Below, in pieces: positions 42,677 to 51,606 of a stretch of 64,000 bases of DNA. This DNA comes from Bacteroidales bacterium (GTDB taxonomy: Bacteria; Bacteroidota; Bacteroidia; Bacteroidales; F082). Position 1 is the first letter of the stretch; each line of letters starts with the position of its first letter. The position numbers were made by a program, and so were the translations under genes. Location of the stretch: NCBI GenBank assembly GCA_016936355.1, contig JAFGYB010000020.1, positions 62,001-126,000 on the forward strand. Direction: 5' to 3'. Below the pieces are notes generated by a model, which saw only the letters and a program-made list of their open reading frames with translations, did not search any database and was not told where the DNA came from.

Positions 42677-44947
42677 GTGGAAGATTATTTAAAAGGACTA
42701 AACAAAGAACAATACGAAGCGGTAGTACAAACCGATGGACCTGTGATGGTGATTGCGGGTGCCGGATCGGGGAAAACCAGGGTGCTGACTTTTCGGGTGG
42801 CGCACCTGTTGCAAAAGGGCGTGGATCCGTTCAACGTACTGGCGCTGACCTTTACCAATAAGGCGGCCCGTGAAATGAAGGAACGGGTCATCCGGCTCAT
42901 TGGCGACGGCGAGGCCCGCAACGTATGGATGGGAACCTTTCACTCGGTTTTTGCTAAAATTCTGCGCTTCGAAGGACAGCACCTGGGCTATCCTTCCAAC
43001 TTCACCATCTACGATACCGACGATACCAAACGGCTGATCAAAAACATCATCACCGACATGAAGCTGGACCCGAAGGCCTATCCGCCCAATTTTGTACGGG
43101 CACGCATTTCCATGGCCAAATCGCATCTCATCGGTCCCGAAGAATATGCTCAGAACACAGAAATTACCGAAGCCGATAAAAGCGGTGCCAAACCGTTGAT
43201 CAAAGACATTTACAAAACCTATCAGCTCCGGCTGAAACGGTCCGATTCCATGGACTTCGACGACCTGTTGTTCAATACCTACATCCTGTTTCGCGATTTC
43301 CCCGAAGTATTGTACAAGTACCAGCAGAAATTCAAATACATCCTGGTGGATGAGTACCAGGATACCAACCACGCCCAGTATCTGATCGTGAAAAAGCTGG
43401 CCGCCAATACCGAAAACATTTGCGTGGTGGGCGACGATGCCCAGAGTATTTATGCTTTCCGTGGTGCCAACATCCAGAACATCCTGAACTTCCGGAAAGA
43501 CTATCCCGATTACAAACTGTATAAGCTGGAACAGAACTACCGATCCACCAAGGTGATCGTGGAAGCAGCCAATAAAATCATCGGGTTCAACAAGGATCAA
43601 ATCAAGAAAACAGTATGGACTGATAATGATGAAGGCAACAAAATAGGACTGATCAAAGCTACCAGCGACAACGAAGAAGGCAAACTGGTAGCCGATGCCA
43701 TTTTCGCCGCCAAGATGACGGAACAGCGACCCAACAGCGACTTTGCCATTTTGTACCGTACCAATGCCCAGTCGCGGGCCATGGAGGAAGCCCTGCGCAA
43801 GCTGAACATTCCGTATCGTATTTACGGCGGGCAGTCGTTTTACAGCCGCAAGGAAATCAAAGACCTGCTGGCTTACTTCCGTTTGGTGATCAATCACAAC
43901 GATGAAGAAGCCCTGCAACGGGTGATTAATACTCCCGCCCGTGGCATCGGAAAAACCACCATGGAACGCATCGTAGTTGTAGCCGACGAAAACAATGTAA
44001 GCCTCTGGGAAGTGGTGAGCAGTCCGGGAAAATTCGGCCTGCAGGTGAATACGGGAGTGGCTACCAAACTGGCCAATTTCGCCACCATGATCAAAAGCTT
44101 TGCCGCCGAGATGAAGAAAAAAGAGGCGTACGAAGTGGCTCAGCTCATTGCCAACACCACGGGACTGGTACGAATGTACCGCGAAGAAGACACACCGGAA
44201 GGTTTGAGCCGGGTGGAAAACATGGAAGAGTTACTGAACGGCATCAAGGAATTCAGCGAACGCGGTGCCGAAGCCAACGAAGGCGATCTGGAATTTCAGG
44301 GAACGCTGGACGAATTCATGCAGGATGTAGCCCTGCTCACCGATGCCGATCAGGACGATGAAGACAACGACAAGGTTTCGCTGATGACCATCCATGCCGC
44401 CAAGGGACTGGAATTCCCTTATGTGTTCATTGTAGGTCTGGAAGAAAATCTGTTCCCGTCCATCCAGTCCATCAGCACCCGGGCTGAACTGGAAGAAGAA
44501 CGCCGGTTGTTCTACGTAGCTCTGACCCGTGCTGAAACCAAAGCCACGCTGTCGTTTGCCGAAAGCCGTTACCGCTGGGGGCAGTTCACCATTACCGAAC
44601 CCAGCCGTTTCCTGGATGAAGTGGACGAAGCCCTGCTGGAAACACCTTTTAGAAGCGGACTGAAACATCATTCCGCCCGACCCGAACGGGAAACTGCTGC
44701 TCCCAAAACACCGGAGCTTAGCCGTAGAAACCTGAAACCGGTTGACAATTCATCGGAAGAAAAATCATTCGTACCCGATGACACCGGTGACCTGGTGGCC
44801 GGTATGGAAGTGGAACACGACAAATTCGGCAAAGGAAAAGTATTGCAGGTGGAAGGCAGCGGTCCCAACAAGAAAGCCACCGTATTTTTCAACAGCGTAG
44901 GAAAAAAGAATCTGCTGCTGCGTTTTGCCAAGCTGAAAATAGTTTAG
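42677..44947 (+). CDS. UvrD/PcrA-type ATP-dependent DNA helicase
   Basis: This 756-residue SF1A helicase unwinds DNA in repair and at stalled forks. It has Walker A AGAGSGKTRVL (about 27-37), motif II VDEYQDTN (about 229-236), motif III GDDAQSIYAFRGA (about 252-264), NYRST (motif IV region), and motif V/VI KGLEFPYVFIVGLEE and YVALTRAET. The C-terminal 60 residues form a Tudor-like tail (GMEVEHDKFGKGKVL), as in PcrA. Translation starts at GTG (42677). The stop codon opens a 70-bp heptamer repeat. PcrA and UvrD orthologs cannot be separated by eye. Confidence 0.94.
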   Translation: MEDYLKGLNKEQYEAVVQTDGPVMVIAGAGSGKTRVLTFRVAHLLQKGVDPFNVLALTFTNKAAREMKERVIRLIGDGEARNVWMGTFHSVFAKILRFEGQHLGYPSNFTIYDTDDTKRLIKNIITDMKLDPKAYPPNFVRARISMAKSHLIGPEEYAQNTEITEADKSGAKPLIKDIYKTYQLRLKRSDSMDFDDLLFNTYILFRDFPEVLYKYQQKFKYILVDEYQDTNHAQYLIVKKLAANTENICVVGDDAQSIYAFRGANIQNILNFRKDYPDYKLYKLEQNYRSTKVIVEAANKIIGFNKDQIKKTVWTDNDEGNKIGLIKATSDNEEGKLVADAIFAAKMTEQRPNSDFAILYRTNAQSRAMEEALRKLNIPYRIYGGQSFYSRKEIKDLLAYFRLVINHNDEEALQRVINTPARGIGKTTMERIVVVADENNVSLWEVVSSPGKFGLQVNTGVATKLANFATMIKSFAAEMKKKEAYEVAQLIANTTGLVRMYREEDTPEGLSRVENMEELLNGIKEFSERGAEANEGDLEFQGTLDEFMQDVALLTDADQDDEDNDKVSLMTIHAAKGLEFPYVFIVGLEENLFPSIQSISTRAELEEERRLFYVALTRAETKATLSFAESRYRWGQFTITEPSRFLDEVDEALLETPFRSGLKHHSARPERETAAPKTPELSRRNLKPVDNSSEEKSFVPDDTGDLVAGMEVEHDKFGKGKVLQVEGSGPNKKATVFFNSVGKKNLLLRFAKLKIV

Positions 44948-45010
44948 AGTTCAGAGTTCTGAGTTCTGGGTTCAGAGTTTTGAGTTTGGAGTTTGGAGTT
45001 TGAAGTCTCG
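44941..45010. repeat. Ten tandem heptamers AGTTYNG
   Basis: Ten consecutive 7-base units (AGTTTAG, AGTTCAG, AGTTCTG, AGTTCTG, GGTTCAG, AGTTTTG, AGTTTGG twice, AGTTTGA, AGTCTCG) begin inside the last codons of the helicase gene and keep the period exactly. The variation is mainly at positions 5-7, typical of an old, diverging repeat. Confidence 0.85.
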
Positions 45011-45211
45011 AACGCTTACAAGACCTACATTCTGAACTTGTGTTAGTTGAAGCCCCCTTTTTATTTCAATGCGATATTTGTCCTCATAAGAGAAATCTTT
45101 TGCCGTAATCCTGGTTTATCTGGAAGTCAGTCTGGAATTTAAAACAATGTTTTTTCTCCTCATCAGTACCTCCCCTGGTCCTGCATTCCTCCGACATAAG
45201 GCAGGGGTTTC

Positions 45212-45244
45212 TTCGAAGTTCATTCGAAGTTAACTCGAAGTTTA
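45212..45244. repeat. Three 11-bp direct repeats with TCGAAGTT core
   Basis: TTCGAAGTTCA, TTCGAAGTTAA and CTCGAAGTTTA are adjacent units with an 11-base period. The last unit runs into the left arm of the long inverted repeat. Confidence 0.7.
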
Positions 45245-45287
45245 TACATAGTTAATTCAATTAAAATTGAATTAACTATGTATAAAC
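45240..45287. repeat. 48-bp inverted repeat, 23-bp perfect arms, 2-bp spacer
   Basis: The left arm starts GTTTATACATAGTTAATTC (23 bases in all, 45240-45262). The right arm 45265-45287 is its exact complement, with AA between them. It is AT-rich and not followed by a terminator T run, so it looks like a protein-binding or mobile-element structure rather than a terminator. Confidence 0.85.
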
Positions 45288-45365
45288 AACATTTTTACTT
45301 AATTTTAACCTATGACTTATGTAGGAGGAAGACAAGAGTTGCCTCCTGCGAAACACTATTGAATT

Positions 45366-46031
45366 ATGGCACGATCTGATGCAAGTATTTTAGGCGACTT
45401 TACCGGACGTATCGGTAACATTATTGTTTATAAACTCAACGGGAAAACGGTCATGCGTATCCGCCCCAACACCACCAAAAGAAAACCCACACCACGGCAA
45501 AAGCAGAGCCGCGATGACTTCACCCTGGTTATGCGGTATATGGGAAGCCTGAAACGGGTCATCAACACAGGTTTTTATGATGTAACTGAAGGCCGTTTTG
45601 CATATCATTCGGCCCTGTCGACTAACTTAAAAGCCTATAAAGCTGCCGGCAGACCTGAAGGCGCTGAGTGGTTGAAACTGAGTGAAGGTAATCGTGCCGG
45701 AGCGGAAGACCTGCAACTGGAGGTACTGGAAAATAACAAGTTTAGGATATCCTGGGGCAAGCCCACAGCAGGCGCTTATGAAAACCATGATGACCGGGTT
45801 TTTGTAGTAGCTTTAAACAATAGCGGTGATAGATGGTATAGGTACACCGAACAGCAGAACAACCTAAGAAGTCAGGGAGAAACCTTAATGGAATTAAACT
45901 TCGCCACAGCACCGGGTGATGAAATTTACTTTTTCCTGTTTTTCCAGGATGTGGACGGCAGCCTGCGCAGGAAAGATCCAAAGAATGTTTCCGCCAGCCA
46001 GTTTGTTGGAAAAGCAGTGATCCAGGGGTAA
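45366..46031 (+). CDS. DUF6266 family protein
   Basis: This 221-residue protein has the DUF6266 N-terminal pattern: FTGRIGNIIVYKLNGKTVMRIRP (given as FTGRIGN and GKTVMRIRP, about 13-38) followed by TPRQKQSRDDF. The C-terminal half resembles a fibronectin-like beta sandwich (NNKFRISWGKPT, RVFVVALNN, DEIYFFLFFQDVDG). The family is found in Bacteroidota and has no known function. There is no signal peptide. It stands alone after a highly structured intergenic region, which makes it a candidate mobile or surface-related gene. Confidence 0.75.
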   Translation: MARSDASILGDFTGRIGNIIVYKLNGKTVMRIRPNTTKRKPTPRQKQSRDDFTLVMRYMGSLKRVINTGFYDVTEGRFAYHSALSTNLKAYKAAGRPEGAEWLKLSEGNRAGAEDLQLEVLENNKFRISWGKPTAGAYENHDDRVFVVALNNSGDRWYRYTEQQNNLRSQGETLMELNFATAPGDEIYFFLFFQDVDGSLRRKDPKNVSASQFVGKAVIQG

Positions 46032-46062
46032 AATACTCGGTACAAAGCTTAAAGGGCAACGG

Positions 46063-47997
46063 TTAAAACTTAAACCCGAGCACATTCCAGTAGTACAACA
46101 ACCCGGTGTACAGAAATCCCAGCAGGAGAAACAGGGTGTAAAAAACCATGCTTTTCGCCGAAGCATCCCCTTTTCCTATCGCCTGGAAATAACGTACCAG
46201 GGTAAGGATGAGGAAGACCACCGCAAGGATCAGGATCGACTGCACAACATACAGATCGGGTCCTACCCCGTAGGCCAGCCCGACCGATAATTCCCAGGCG
46301 GGATGCAGCACAAAAAACACCAGTCCCATGCCCAGCCAGTGCAGCACAAACAGGGCTGCCGTCCAGGTACTGGCACGCTTCAGCCTTTGTCCAGCCATCG
46401 AAAGGGAACTTTTCCTCCTTTTCGGAAGGAGTAAAAATACGAACCGGGCCAGGAGAACCAAAATAAAGAAGGTCAGTAAACTGCCCAGCAGGAAAAGCTG
46501 AACATTTCGGGCGTAAAATTCAGGAGTCTTCTCAAATACAGCTGTTCCGGCCGTAAACAGGAACTTTGGCTGACCGTTGGCATCCGATTTAAAGGCGATG
46601 TAGTAATCATCGTCAACGGACTGAAAAACACCCGGCTGTACCTGAATCAGCCGTCGGGGATTTCCAAAATAATCGGGCATCATAAGCATGCCGCTGTCGT
46701 TTTTCCAAATGCGCACCGATCCGCCGTAACCGAATAACAGCGATATTTTGGTAAAGTCATCGTGCGGATAGCGGGTAGTGCGGTAATAACCTGTGTATTT
46801 TACCACATCGCGGTCGTATTCCGGAAGTTTCTTCAGTGGATACGGTTCGCCGGAAGGCTGTGTGTGGTTAAAAAACCTGTGTACAAAAGCATAGCTGATG
46901 TTTTCGATGGCCTGGTTGTTCATCACATTGGTTGCCATAAAAAATCCCGTTTTCCTTTCGGGAAGCAGCCACATGCGGGTAGCCACGCCCAGGTATCCGC
47001 CATCATGACCGGCCACCTTATTCCCATCCACATCAAAAAGATTAAAGGCCAGCCCCATCGAACCATTCAATTTGGGATTTTGTGTAAACTGGGTCGACTG
47101 CATCCGTTCGGTGGTACCGGGTTTCAGAATGCGAACCTCCCCGGTCGAGCCATCATTCAGCTGACACATCATAAACCGGGAGAACTCATCAGCACTTGAA
47201 AGCAGTTGTCCTGCCGGATAATCGCCCAGGTAATCAAAGGGAAAAGGCCTGAACTGACCACCCTGAACCACATACCCCTGATAGAGGTGCTCTAACCGGT
47301 AGGGATTCAAACGGAAACTGGTTTCTTTCATTCCCAGCGGGATGAAAATATGCTGCCGGCAATATTCATTGTAGTCCTGTCCCGAAACATCCTGAACCAC
47401 CAGCGCCGCCAGTGCATTGCCAAGGTTGGAATACATAAACAACTCCCCGGGGGGCTCAATGCGGGCGGGCAGCATCTTTTGAAGGAACGACTGCAACGAA
47501 GGCAGTTCCGCTTTCGTATGGAATGACTTTCCCATGTACCGGTCATCGAATCCCGCTGTATGGGTCAGCAGATTGCGCAGGGTGATTGGTTTGCCGAATT
47601 TTTCAGGTACTTTCATCCCTTTCAGATAATCATTTACATCACGGTCCAGATCCAGTTTACCCTCATCCACGAGTTGCATCACCGCTGTAGCGGTAATCAC
47701 CTTCGAAATGGAAGCGATCCTCCAGACGGTTTGACGGGGGTCGGCGGGCATCTTTTTTTCAAGATTCGCCTCACCGTACCCTTTTTCAAAGAGAATATGG
47801 TTGTCTTTCACAACGGAAACCACCAGGCACGGGATGTGTGTCTGTTGCATTTTAAGCGGCACAATAGAATCAAAAAAATGGGCCACGGCACCGGTTAAGG
47901 AATCGCCCGGAGTATTTGCCGACAAAGATGGGGAAACAAAGAGAATCAGGAATACCAACAGCATCCTCTCTTTTAGGGAACGGGTTAATTTTTTCAT
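46063..47997 (-). CDS. Class C beta-lactamase-like serine hydrolase with C-terminal membrane domain
   Basis: This 644-residue exported enzyme has a signal peptide (about 1-30), then a penicillin-binding/beta-lactamase-like domain (about 35-370) with the SxxK motif as SISK (about 97-100), YxN as YSN (about 185-187) and HDGG in the third-motif position. A non-catalytic region (about 375-470) follows. The last 170 residues have four membrane helices. It may be a peptidase or esterase; true beta-lactamase activity is not implied. The start could also be 48009 (MNLNMKK). It converges with the DUF6266 gene. Confidence 0.85.
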   Translation of the reverse strand: MKKLTRSLKERMLLVFLILFVSPSLSANTPGDSLTGAVAHFFDSIVPLKMQQTHIPCLVVSVVKDNHILFEKGYGEANLEKKMPADPRQTVWRIASISKVITATAVMQLVDEGKLDLDRDVNDYLKGMKVPEKFGKPITLRNLLTHTAGFDDRYMGKSFHTKAELPSLQSFLQKMLPARIEPPGELFMYSNLGNALAALVVQDVSGQDYNEYCRQHIFIPLGMKETSFRLNPYRLEHLYQGYVVQGGQFRPFPFDYLGDYPAGQLLSSADEFSRFMMCQLNDGSTGEVRILKPGTTERMQSTQFTQNPKLNGSMGLAFNLFDVDGNKVAGHDGGYLGVATRMWLLPERKTGFFMATNVMNNQAIENISYAFVHRFFNHTQPSGEPYPLKKLPEYDRDVVKYTGYYRTTRYPHDDFTKISLLFGYGGSVRIWKNDSGMLMMPDYFGNPRRLIQVQPGVFQSVDDDYYIAFKSDANGQPKFLFTAGTAVFEKTPEFYARNVQLFLLGSLLTFFILVLLARFVFLLLPKRRKSSLSMAGQRLKRASTWTAALFVLHWLGMGLVFFVLHPAWELSVGLAYGVGPDLYVVQSILILAVVFLILTLVRYFQAIGKGDASAKSMVFYTLFLLLGFLYTGLLYYWNVLGFKF

Positions 47998-48045
47998 ATT
48001 CAGGTTCATTTGGTCAACGAATTGGGTTTCCGGAAGTCCGGATAT

Positions 48046-48053
48046 CAAATATA
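48046..48053 (-). promoter_or_regulatory. -7 element of serine hydrolase promoter
   Basis: The minus strand reads TATATTTG about 37-49 bp before the two candidate starts. The upstream frame to 48048 starts inside this element and is rejected. Confidence 0.55.
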
Positions 48054-48067
48054 AGCAAAATAGGGCC

Positions 48068-49957
48068 TCAAACCTGCACCTTCTTCATCACATCGCCCAG
48101 AGCTGTCGGAGTTCCAAACACATGAAGCACATCGCCCAATTTGAGGTAGGTTTCTCCATGAGGAACAAAAGAGGTTTTGTCGCGTTTGATCATCATCAGA
48201 ATAGCATCGTTATGGAAAGGAATTTCGCGAAGGAACCTGCCGTCGAGTTCGCGGTTGGTTACGGCTATTTCTTCCACACTAAATCCTTCGAAAGTTTCCA
48301 CCAAATCATGATAGGTACTGGGACGGAAAATAAAGTTCTCGATGGCTGTAGCCAGCACCCGGTGAATATCCACAGATTCCACACCCAGTTTCTGGTATTT
48401 TTCCATGCAGGGCAACTTACAGGCCCGCGTAATGATGCGCTCGTGCATCATTTCGTTTCGCAGCAAATCCACCACAGCATAATTACGTTTGTCTTCCCCG
48501 GTTTCAACTACGACATAATTATCAGGAGTCAGCTTTAGCTTTTCGTAAATTGATTTTTGCAGCCCGTCACCCAGGAACACATTAAACCCTTTGCTTTTTA
48601 TTTCATTATATCTGGCTTTGTCTTTCTCTATTATTATTGCCTTTTTAGCGTGCATATTCATTCTTCGGGCCAATAAAACAGCCGTGCTGCTACCTCCCAC
48701 TAAGATTGTTTTTTCACCTTCAGTTATATCTACCGGGTACATCCAGTTGAACACCACAGGAGCTATAAGACTGGTCAGAACAGCCATCAGTACAAAGCTT
48801 GCGTTGATACCCGGTGTAATCACCCCAAGCTGCAAACCAATTACCGAAGCAGCAATAATCAGACTCAGCTGCGAAGTCATCAGAAATCCACCCGCCAAAG
48901 CCTTTCGTGTACCAAACATTTTTGTCCAGATAAAGGATGGGATAATTTTGATGGCAAATAAAATAATCAGTAAAATGATGAGGAACCAAATGAGAGAAGC
49001 GTCAAATTCTTTGAATGCAGACGGATCGAACATAATCCCTACCATGATAAAGAAAATGGGAATAAAGAATCCATACCCCATCCCATCGAGTTTTATCATC
49101 AGCACGGAGCGTTCTTTGTGCAACATACTCGAAAGCAACAACCCACTTAAGAAGGCTCCCAAAAGAATAACTTCCTCCCCGATATACTGCGATATTCCCA
49201 CAAAAACCAACATCATCAAGACCGAACTTCTGACCCTGATTTGTGAAGCTGCATGTGAAAGCTGATAAAAGATCCTCTTGAACAGTACAACCCTCTTTAA
49301 TCTTCCAGTAAGGCGATATAAGATGAAAAAAACAAAGAAAACTATAAGAATATACAGCAGCTCAATTTTAAACCCGTGCCGCAGGATAAAAGCCGTAAAA
49401 GTGAACAAGATAATACTGAGCACGTCGGCTACTGCAGCAGCAATAATAAGCATCTGGCCGTAGCGGCTCGACAGCTCTCCCCTGCCCTTCAGCACCGGCA
49501 ATACTATGCCCACCGAAGTGGTGACCATAATGAGGGCGAAATACCAGCGGTTGGGAATCTGTACAAACAAGGAAAGCAGGTAGGTACTCAAATAGGACAG
49601 GATGACCACGAAGGCAAAGTATACCAGACTAAGGATGAGCGGGCTTTTCGCGGCCGTGCGGGAGGTTCCTTTTTTGGGAAGGGAAGAGAATATCTGATCC
49701 ACATCGATCTCCAGGCCGCTGAGGAACATCAAAAAGATAAATCCGGCAGCTGCCAGAAACTCAAGAATATGAAAGCTGCTTCCCGAACGGGAAAGAAAGA
49801 AAAAAACACCCACCACGTAGCCCAGTACTATCTCCACGATGACCGAAGGCACATTTTTAATCTTCAGCAACGACAGCGCCAGCGGAGCCAGCCAGGCAAT
49901 GCCCACCACTATCAGCAGCGGGATGTAGTCGAAATGAAAGGTGATGTTCAGCAACAT
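48068..49957 (-). CDS. CPA2-type cation:proton antiporter with TrkA domains
   Basis: This 629-residue protein has about 12-13 membrane helices (about 5-400) of the Na/H exchanger fold. These are followed by a cytoplasmic TrkA-N/RCK nucleotide-binding domain (about 412-530, ILVGGSSTAVLLARRMN and VVETGEDKRNYAVVDLLR) and a TrkA-C domain (about 545-629, with LKLGDVLHVFGTP). This is the Kef-like layout; it probably exchanges K+ or Na+ for H+ under nucleotide control. The first glycine of the RCK motif is present (GGSST). It stands 34 bp before the S9 peptidase gene stop on the same strand. Confidence 0.88.
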   Translation of the reverse strand: MLLNITFHFDYIPLLIVVGIAWLAPLALSLLKIKNVPSVIVEIVLGYVVGVFFFLSRSGSSFHILEFLAAAGFIFLMFLSGLEIDVDQIFSSLPKKGTSRTAAKSPLILSLVYFAFVVILSYLSTYLLSLFVQIPNRWYFALIMVTTSVGIVLPVLKGRGELSSRYGQMLIIAAAVADVLSIILFTFTAFILRHGFKIELLYILIVFFVFFILYRLTGRLKRVVLFKRIFYQLSHAASQIRVRSSVLMMLVFVGISQYIGEEVILLGAFLSGLLLSSMLHKERSVLMIKLDGMGYGFFIPIFFIMVGIMFDPSAFKEFDASLIWFLIILLIILFAIKIIPSFIWTKMFGTRKALAGGFLMTSQLSLIIAASVIGLQLGVITPGINASFVLMAVLTSLIAPVVFNWMYPVDITEGEKTILVGGSSTAVLLARRMNMHAKKAIIIEKDKARYNEIKSKGFNVFLGDGLQKSIYEKLKLTPDNYVVVETGEDKRNYAVVDLLRNEMMHERIITRACKLPCMEKYQKLGVESVDIHRVLATAIENFIFRPSTYHDLVETFEGFSVEEIAVTNRELDGRFLREIPFHNDAILMMIKRDKTSFVPHGETYLKLGDVLHVFGTPTALGDVMKKVQV

Positions 49958-49991
49958 AACTCAAGGTTTTTAAGTGAACGGAACACAACGG

Positions 49992-51065
49992 TTAAAAACG
50001 ATAGGCTGCTTTTTTCAGCTGGTTAACATTTTCGATGGGATGCTGCGGATGCAGATATTCCGCAAGAAACTGATAGATCTTCACCCGGACTTTTTGAGCA
50101 AACTGAGTATCGATCCGGTCAAACGAATGACCGCCCGGAATGTCCTGGTAGATTTGGTACCTGAATTTTTTTCCGGCTGCTTTCAGTGCCTGGATCAGGT
50201 GTTCCACTTCCAGCACATTTACATCGTCGTCGTTGGTATTGGTATGGATCAGCAGCGGGGTTTGCAGTTTTTCCGCATTCCAGGCCGGAGAACGACGCTT
50301 GTACTCTTCCACATTTTGGTTGGCCGTTTTCCCCAGATGATAATCAGCCGAATACAGTTTGCGGTAGTCGTCGGTCATATAGCCCATTCGGGCAATTAAA
50401 TCACTCACCGGATTGCCGGCAAAAGCAACCTTGTACGCTTTGGGATGGGCAAAAATATTCATCAGCGTAATCATACCGCCATGGCTCCAACCAATAATAC
50501 CTACTCTTTCAGGATCGATAAAATTATAGTTCTCCAACATCCAGTTTCGGGCGGCAAAAACATCTTCATTTTCCAGTCCCCCGTAATCGATCTGCCGGTA
50601 AAATGACTTTCCATAACCTGTACTACCACGATATTCAGGTGCCACCACCACATAACCCTGTGCCATCATTTCACGGATGATGTGGGTATAGTAGGTGGTA
50701 AAGTCACCGTGCACTCCCCCGTGGGGAAAGACCAGCAACGGGTATTTTCGGTTGGGATCCAGATTCTTTGGAATGAACACATAAGTCCAGAATTTCACCG
50801 GGTTTTTCACTCCCATGGCTGTGGGGTTTTCTACAACAGCAGGCGGAGGTCCGGTGATGTACACCTTGTCCACATAGGCCACATCGCCCACTTTTTGAAA
50901 CCAAAGCAGGTCCTCAATGCCTTTTTGCACCTGATTGAAATTGTGTTGCAGGTCATTTACCTGCTGTTCCAGTTGATTTGTCGGATGGTTGCTTTTCTTC
51001 TCCTGAGCCATCAGATTTGGCACCAGCAGAATAAGGATCAGTATCGTTCCTGTACAAATTTTCAT
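49992..51065 (-). CDS. Exported prolyl-oligopeptidase-family (S9) peptidase
   Basis: This 357-residue alpha/beta hydrolase has the catalytic triad in GWSHGG (Ser), TNTNDDDVN (Asp) and GGHSFD (His), and the S9-type YRGSTGYGKSFYR segment. An N-terminal signal peptide (MKICTGTILILILL) supports export. The beta-propeller of full S9 enzymes is missing, replaced by about 100 residues, so it could act on small peptides or esters. A start at 51119 is possible; the chosen 51065 gives a standard signal peptide. Confidence 0.88.
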   Translation of the reverse strand: MKICTGTILILILLVPNLMAQEKKSNHPTNQLEQQVNDLQHNFNQVQKGIEDLLWFQKVGDVAYVDKVYITGPPPAVVENPTAMGVKNPVKFWTYVFIPKNLDPNRKYPLLVFPHGGVHGDFTTYYTHIIREMMAQGYVVVAPEYRGSTGYGKSFYRQIDYGGLENEDVFAARNWMLENYNFIDPERVGIIGWSHGGMITLMNIFAHPKAYKVAFAGNPVSDLIARMGYMTDDYRKLYSADYHLGKTANQNVEEYKRRSPAWNAEKLQTPLLIHTNTNDDDVNVLEVEHLIQALKAAGKKFRYQIYQDIPGGHSFDRIDTQFAQKVRVKIYQFLAEYLHPQHPIENVNQLKKAAYRF

Positions 51066-51181
51066 TTCCCCGTAAGTATTAAAGGTTTCTTTAATTCTTC
51101 CATTCATTACCCGCACCATATCTTCATTAGGACAACGCTAACAGGCACTCAGTCAACAGCGAAATAACAAACGGAACAGGT

Positions 51182-51189
51182 CAAATATA
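51182..51189 (-). promoter_or_regulatory. -7 element of S9 peptidase promoter
   Basis: The minus strand reads TATATTTG, 116 bp before the ATG at 51065. The leader is long, so the alternative start at 51119 remains open. Confidence 0.5.
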
Positions 51190-51200
51190 ATCATTTTAAT

Positions 51201-51215
51201 GGTTAGGTCCTAACC
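51201..51215. promoter_or_regulatory. Operator candidate GGTTAGG-T-CCTAACC
   Basis: This perfect 7-bp inverted repeat with one central base lies just upstream of the S9 peptidase -7 element, in the -20 to -33 region, and upstream of the divergent small-protein gene. Confidence 0.5.
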
Positions 51216-51280
51216 TCGTGTGTACATCAGGTGATTTTAAAAAACAATCCTACCGGCCGTGTTTTTTTACTATTTTTCAA

Positions 51281-51288
51281 TACATTTG
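51281..51288 (+). promoter_or_regulatory. -7 element of the small membrane protein gene
   Basis: TACATTTG is 20 bp before the ATG at 51309. Confidence 0.5.
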
Positions 51289-51308
51289 AAAAATAAAATT
51301 AGCTGGCC

Positions 51309-51593
51309 ATGGAAATTAGTACAAGATTCATCAAAACCATACTTATTGTCATTGCAGTGGGCATTTGGGTCATCGTTTTTCAAAATGCCGGTGTCATTCC
51401 GCAGGTTGCCCCGCAAAAGGTTGTTGCCGACTCGCTGATGCGGGTTACAGGTGCCGTGGATGTAAACAATACGGTTTTCATTAAGGGGGCGGTGGACGCC
51501 AACATTGAAAGCATTAACGGGTACAGCAAATTCTATAAAGACCCCCGAACCGGACAGTATTACGTGCTGCCTGTGACGGACCCTTACCAGTAG
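51309..51593 (+). CDS. Small single-span membrane protein
   Basis: This 94-residue protein has an N-terminal membrane helix (about 7-24, TILIVIAVGIWVIVFQ) and a short periplasmic part with repeated valine-rich units (VTGAVDVNNTV, IKGAVDANIESI). I do not recognise a family. It has its own promoter and lies between divergent and convergent genes. A structural or envelope-associated role is possible, but nothing in the sequence shows it. Confidence 0.75.
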   Translation: MEISTRFIKTILIVIAVGIWVIVFQNAGVIPQVAPQKVVADSLMRVTGAVDVNNTVFIKGAVDANIESINGYSKFYKDPRTGQYYVLPVTDPYQ

Positions 51594-51606
51594 AATACAT
51601 TTATTC

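Larger units (their letters stand above)
45186..45330. repeat. Outer inverted repeat flanking the long palindrome
   Basis: The arms 45186-45200 (TTCCTCCGACATAAG) and 45316-45330 (CTTATGTAGGAGGAA) are complementary at 14 of 15 positions. They enclose the direct repeats and the central palindrome. Confidence 0.65.
45011..45365. other. 355-bp structured intergenic region before the DUF6266 gene
   Basis: No gene is seen. The left part (45011-45180) has nothing recognisable. The right part holds an outer inverted repeat (45186-45200 with 45316-45330, 14 of 15 bases), three 11-bp direct repeats (45212-45244), and a 48-bp inverted repeat. No clear -7 element precedes the DUF6266 ATG. Confidence 0.7.

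Noticed and set aside
42698-43918. Open frame of 406 codons antisense to the UvrD/PcrA gene
   Set aside because: The helicase motifs on the plus strand are complete and conserved; the antisense product shows no family features.
44941-45010. Heptamer array as a CRISPR
   Set aside because: Units are 7 bp with no spacers and no cas genes nearby.
45240-45287. 48-bp inverted repeat as an intrinsic terminator
   Set aside because: The stem is AT-rich and not followed by a T run, and it lies 300 bp after the preceding gene, directly before another.
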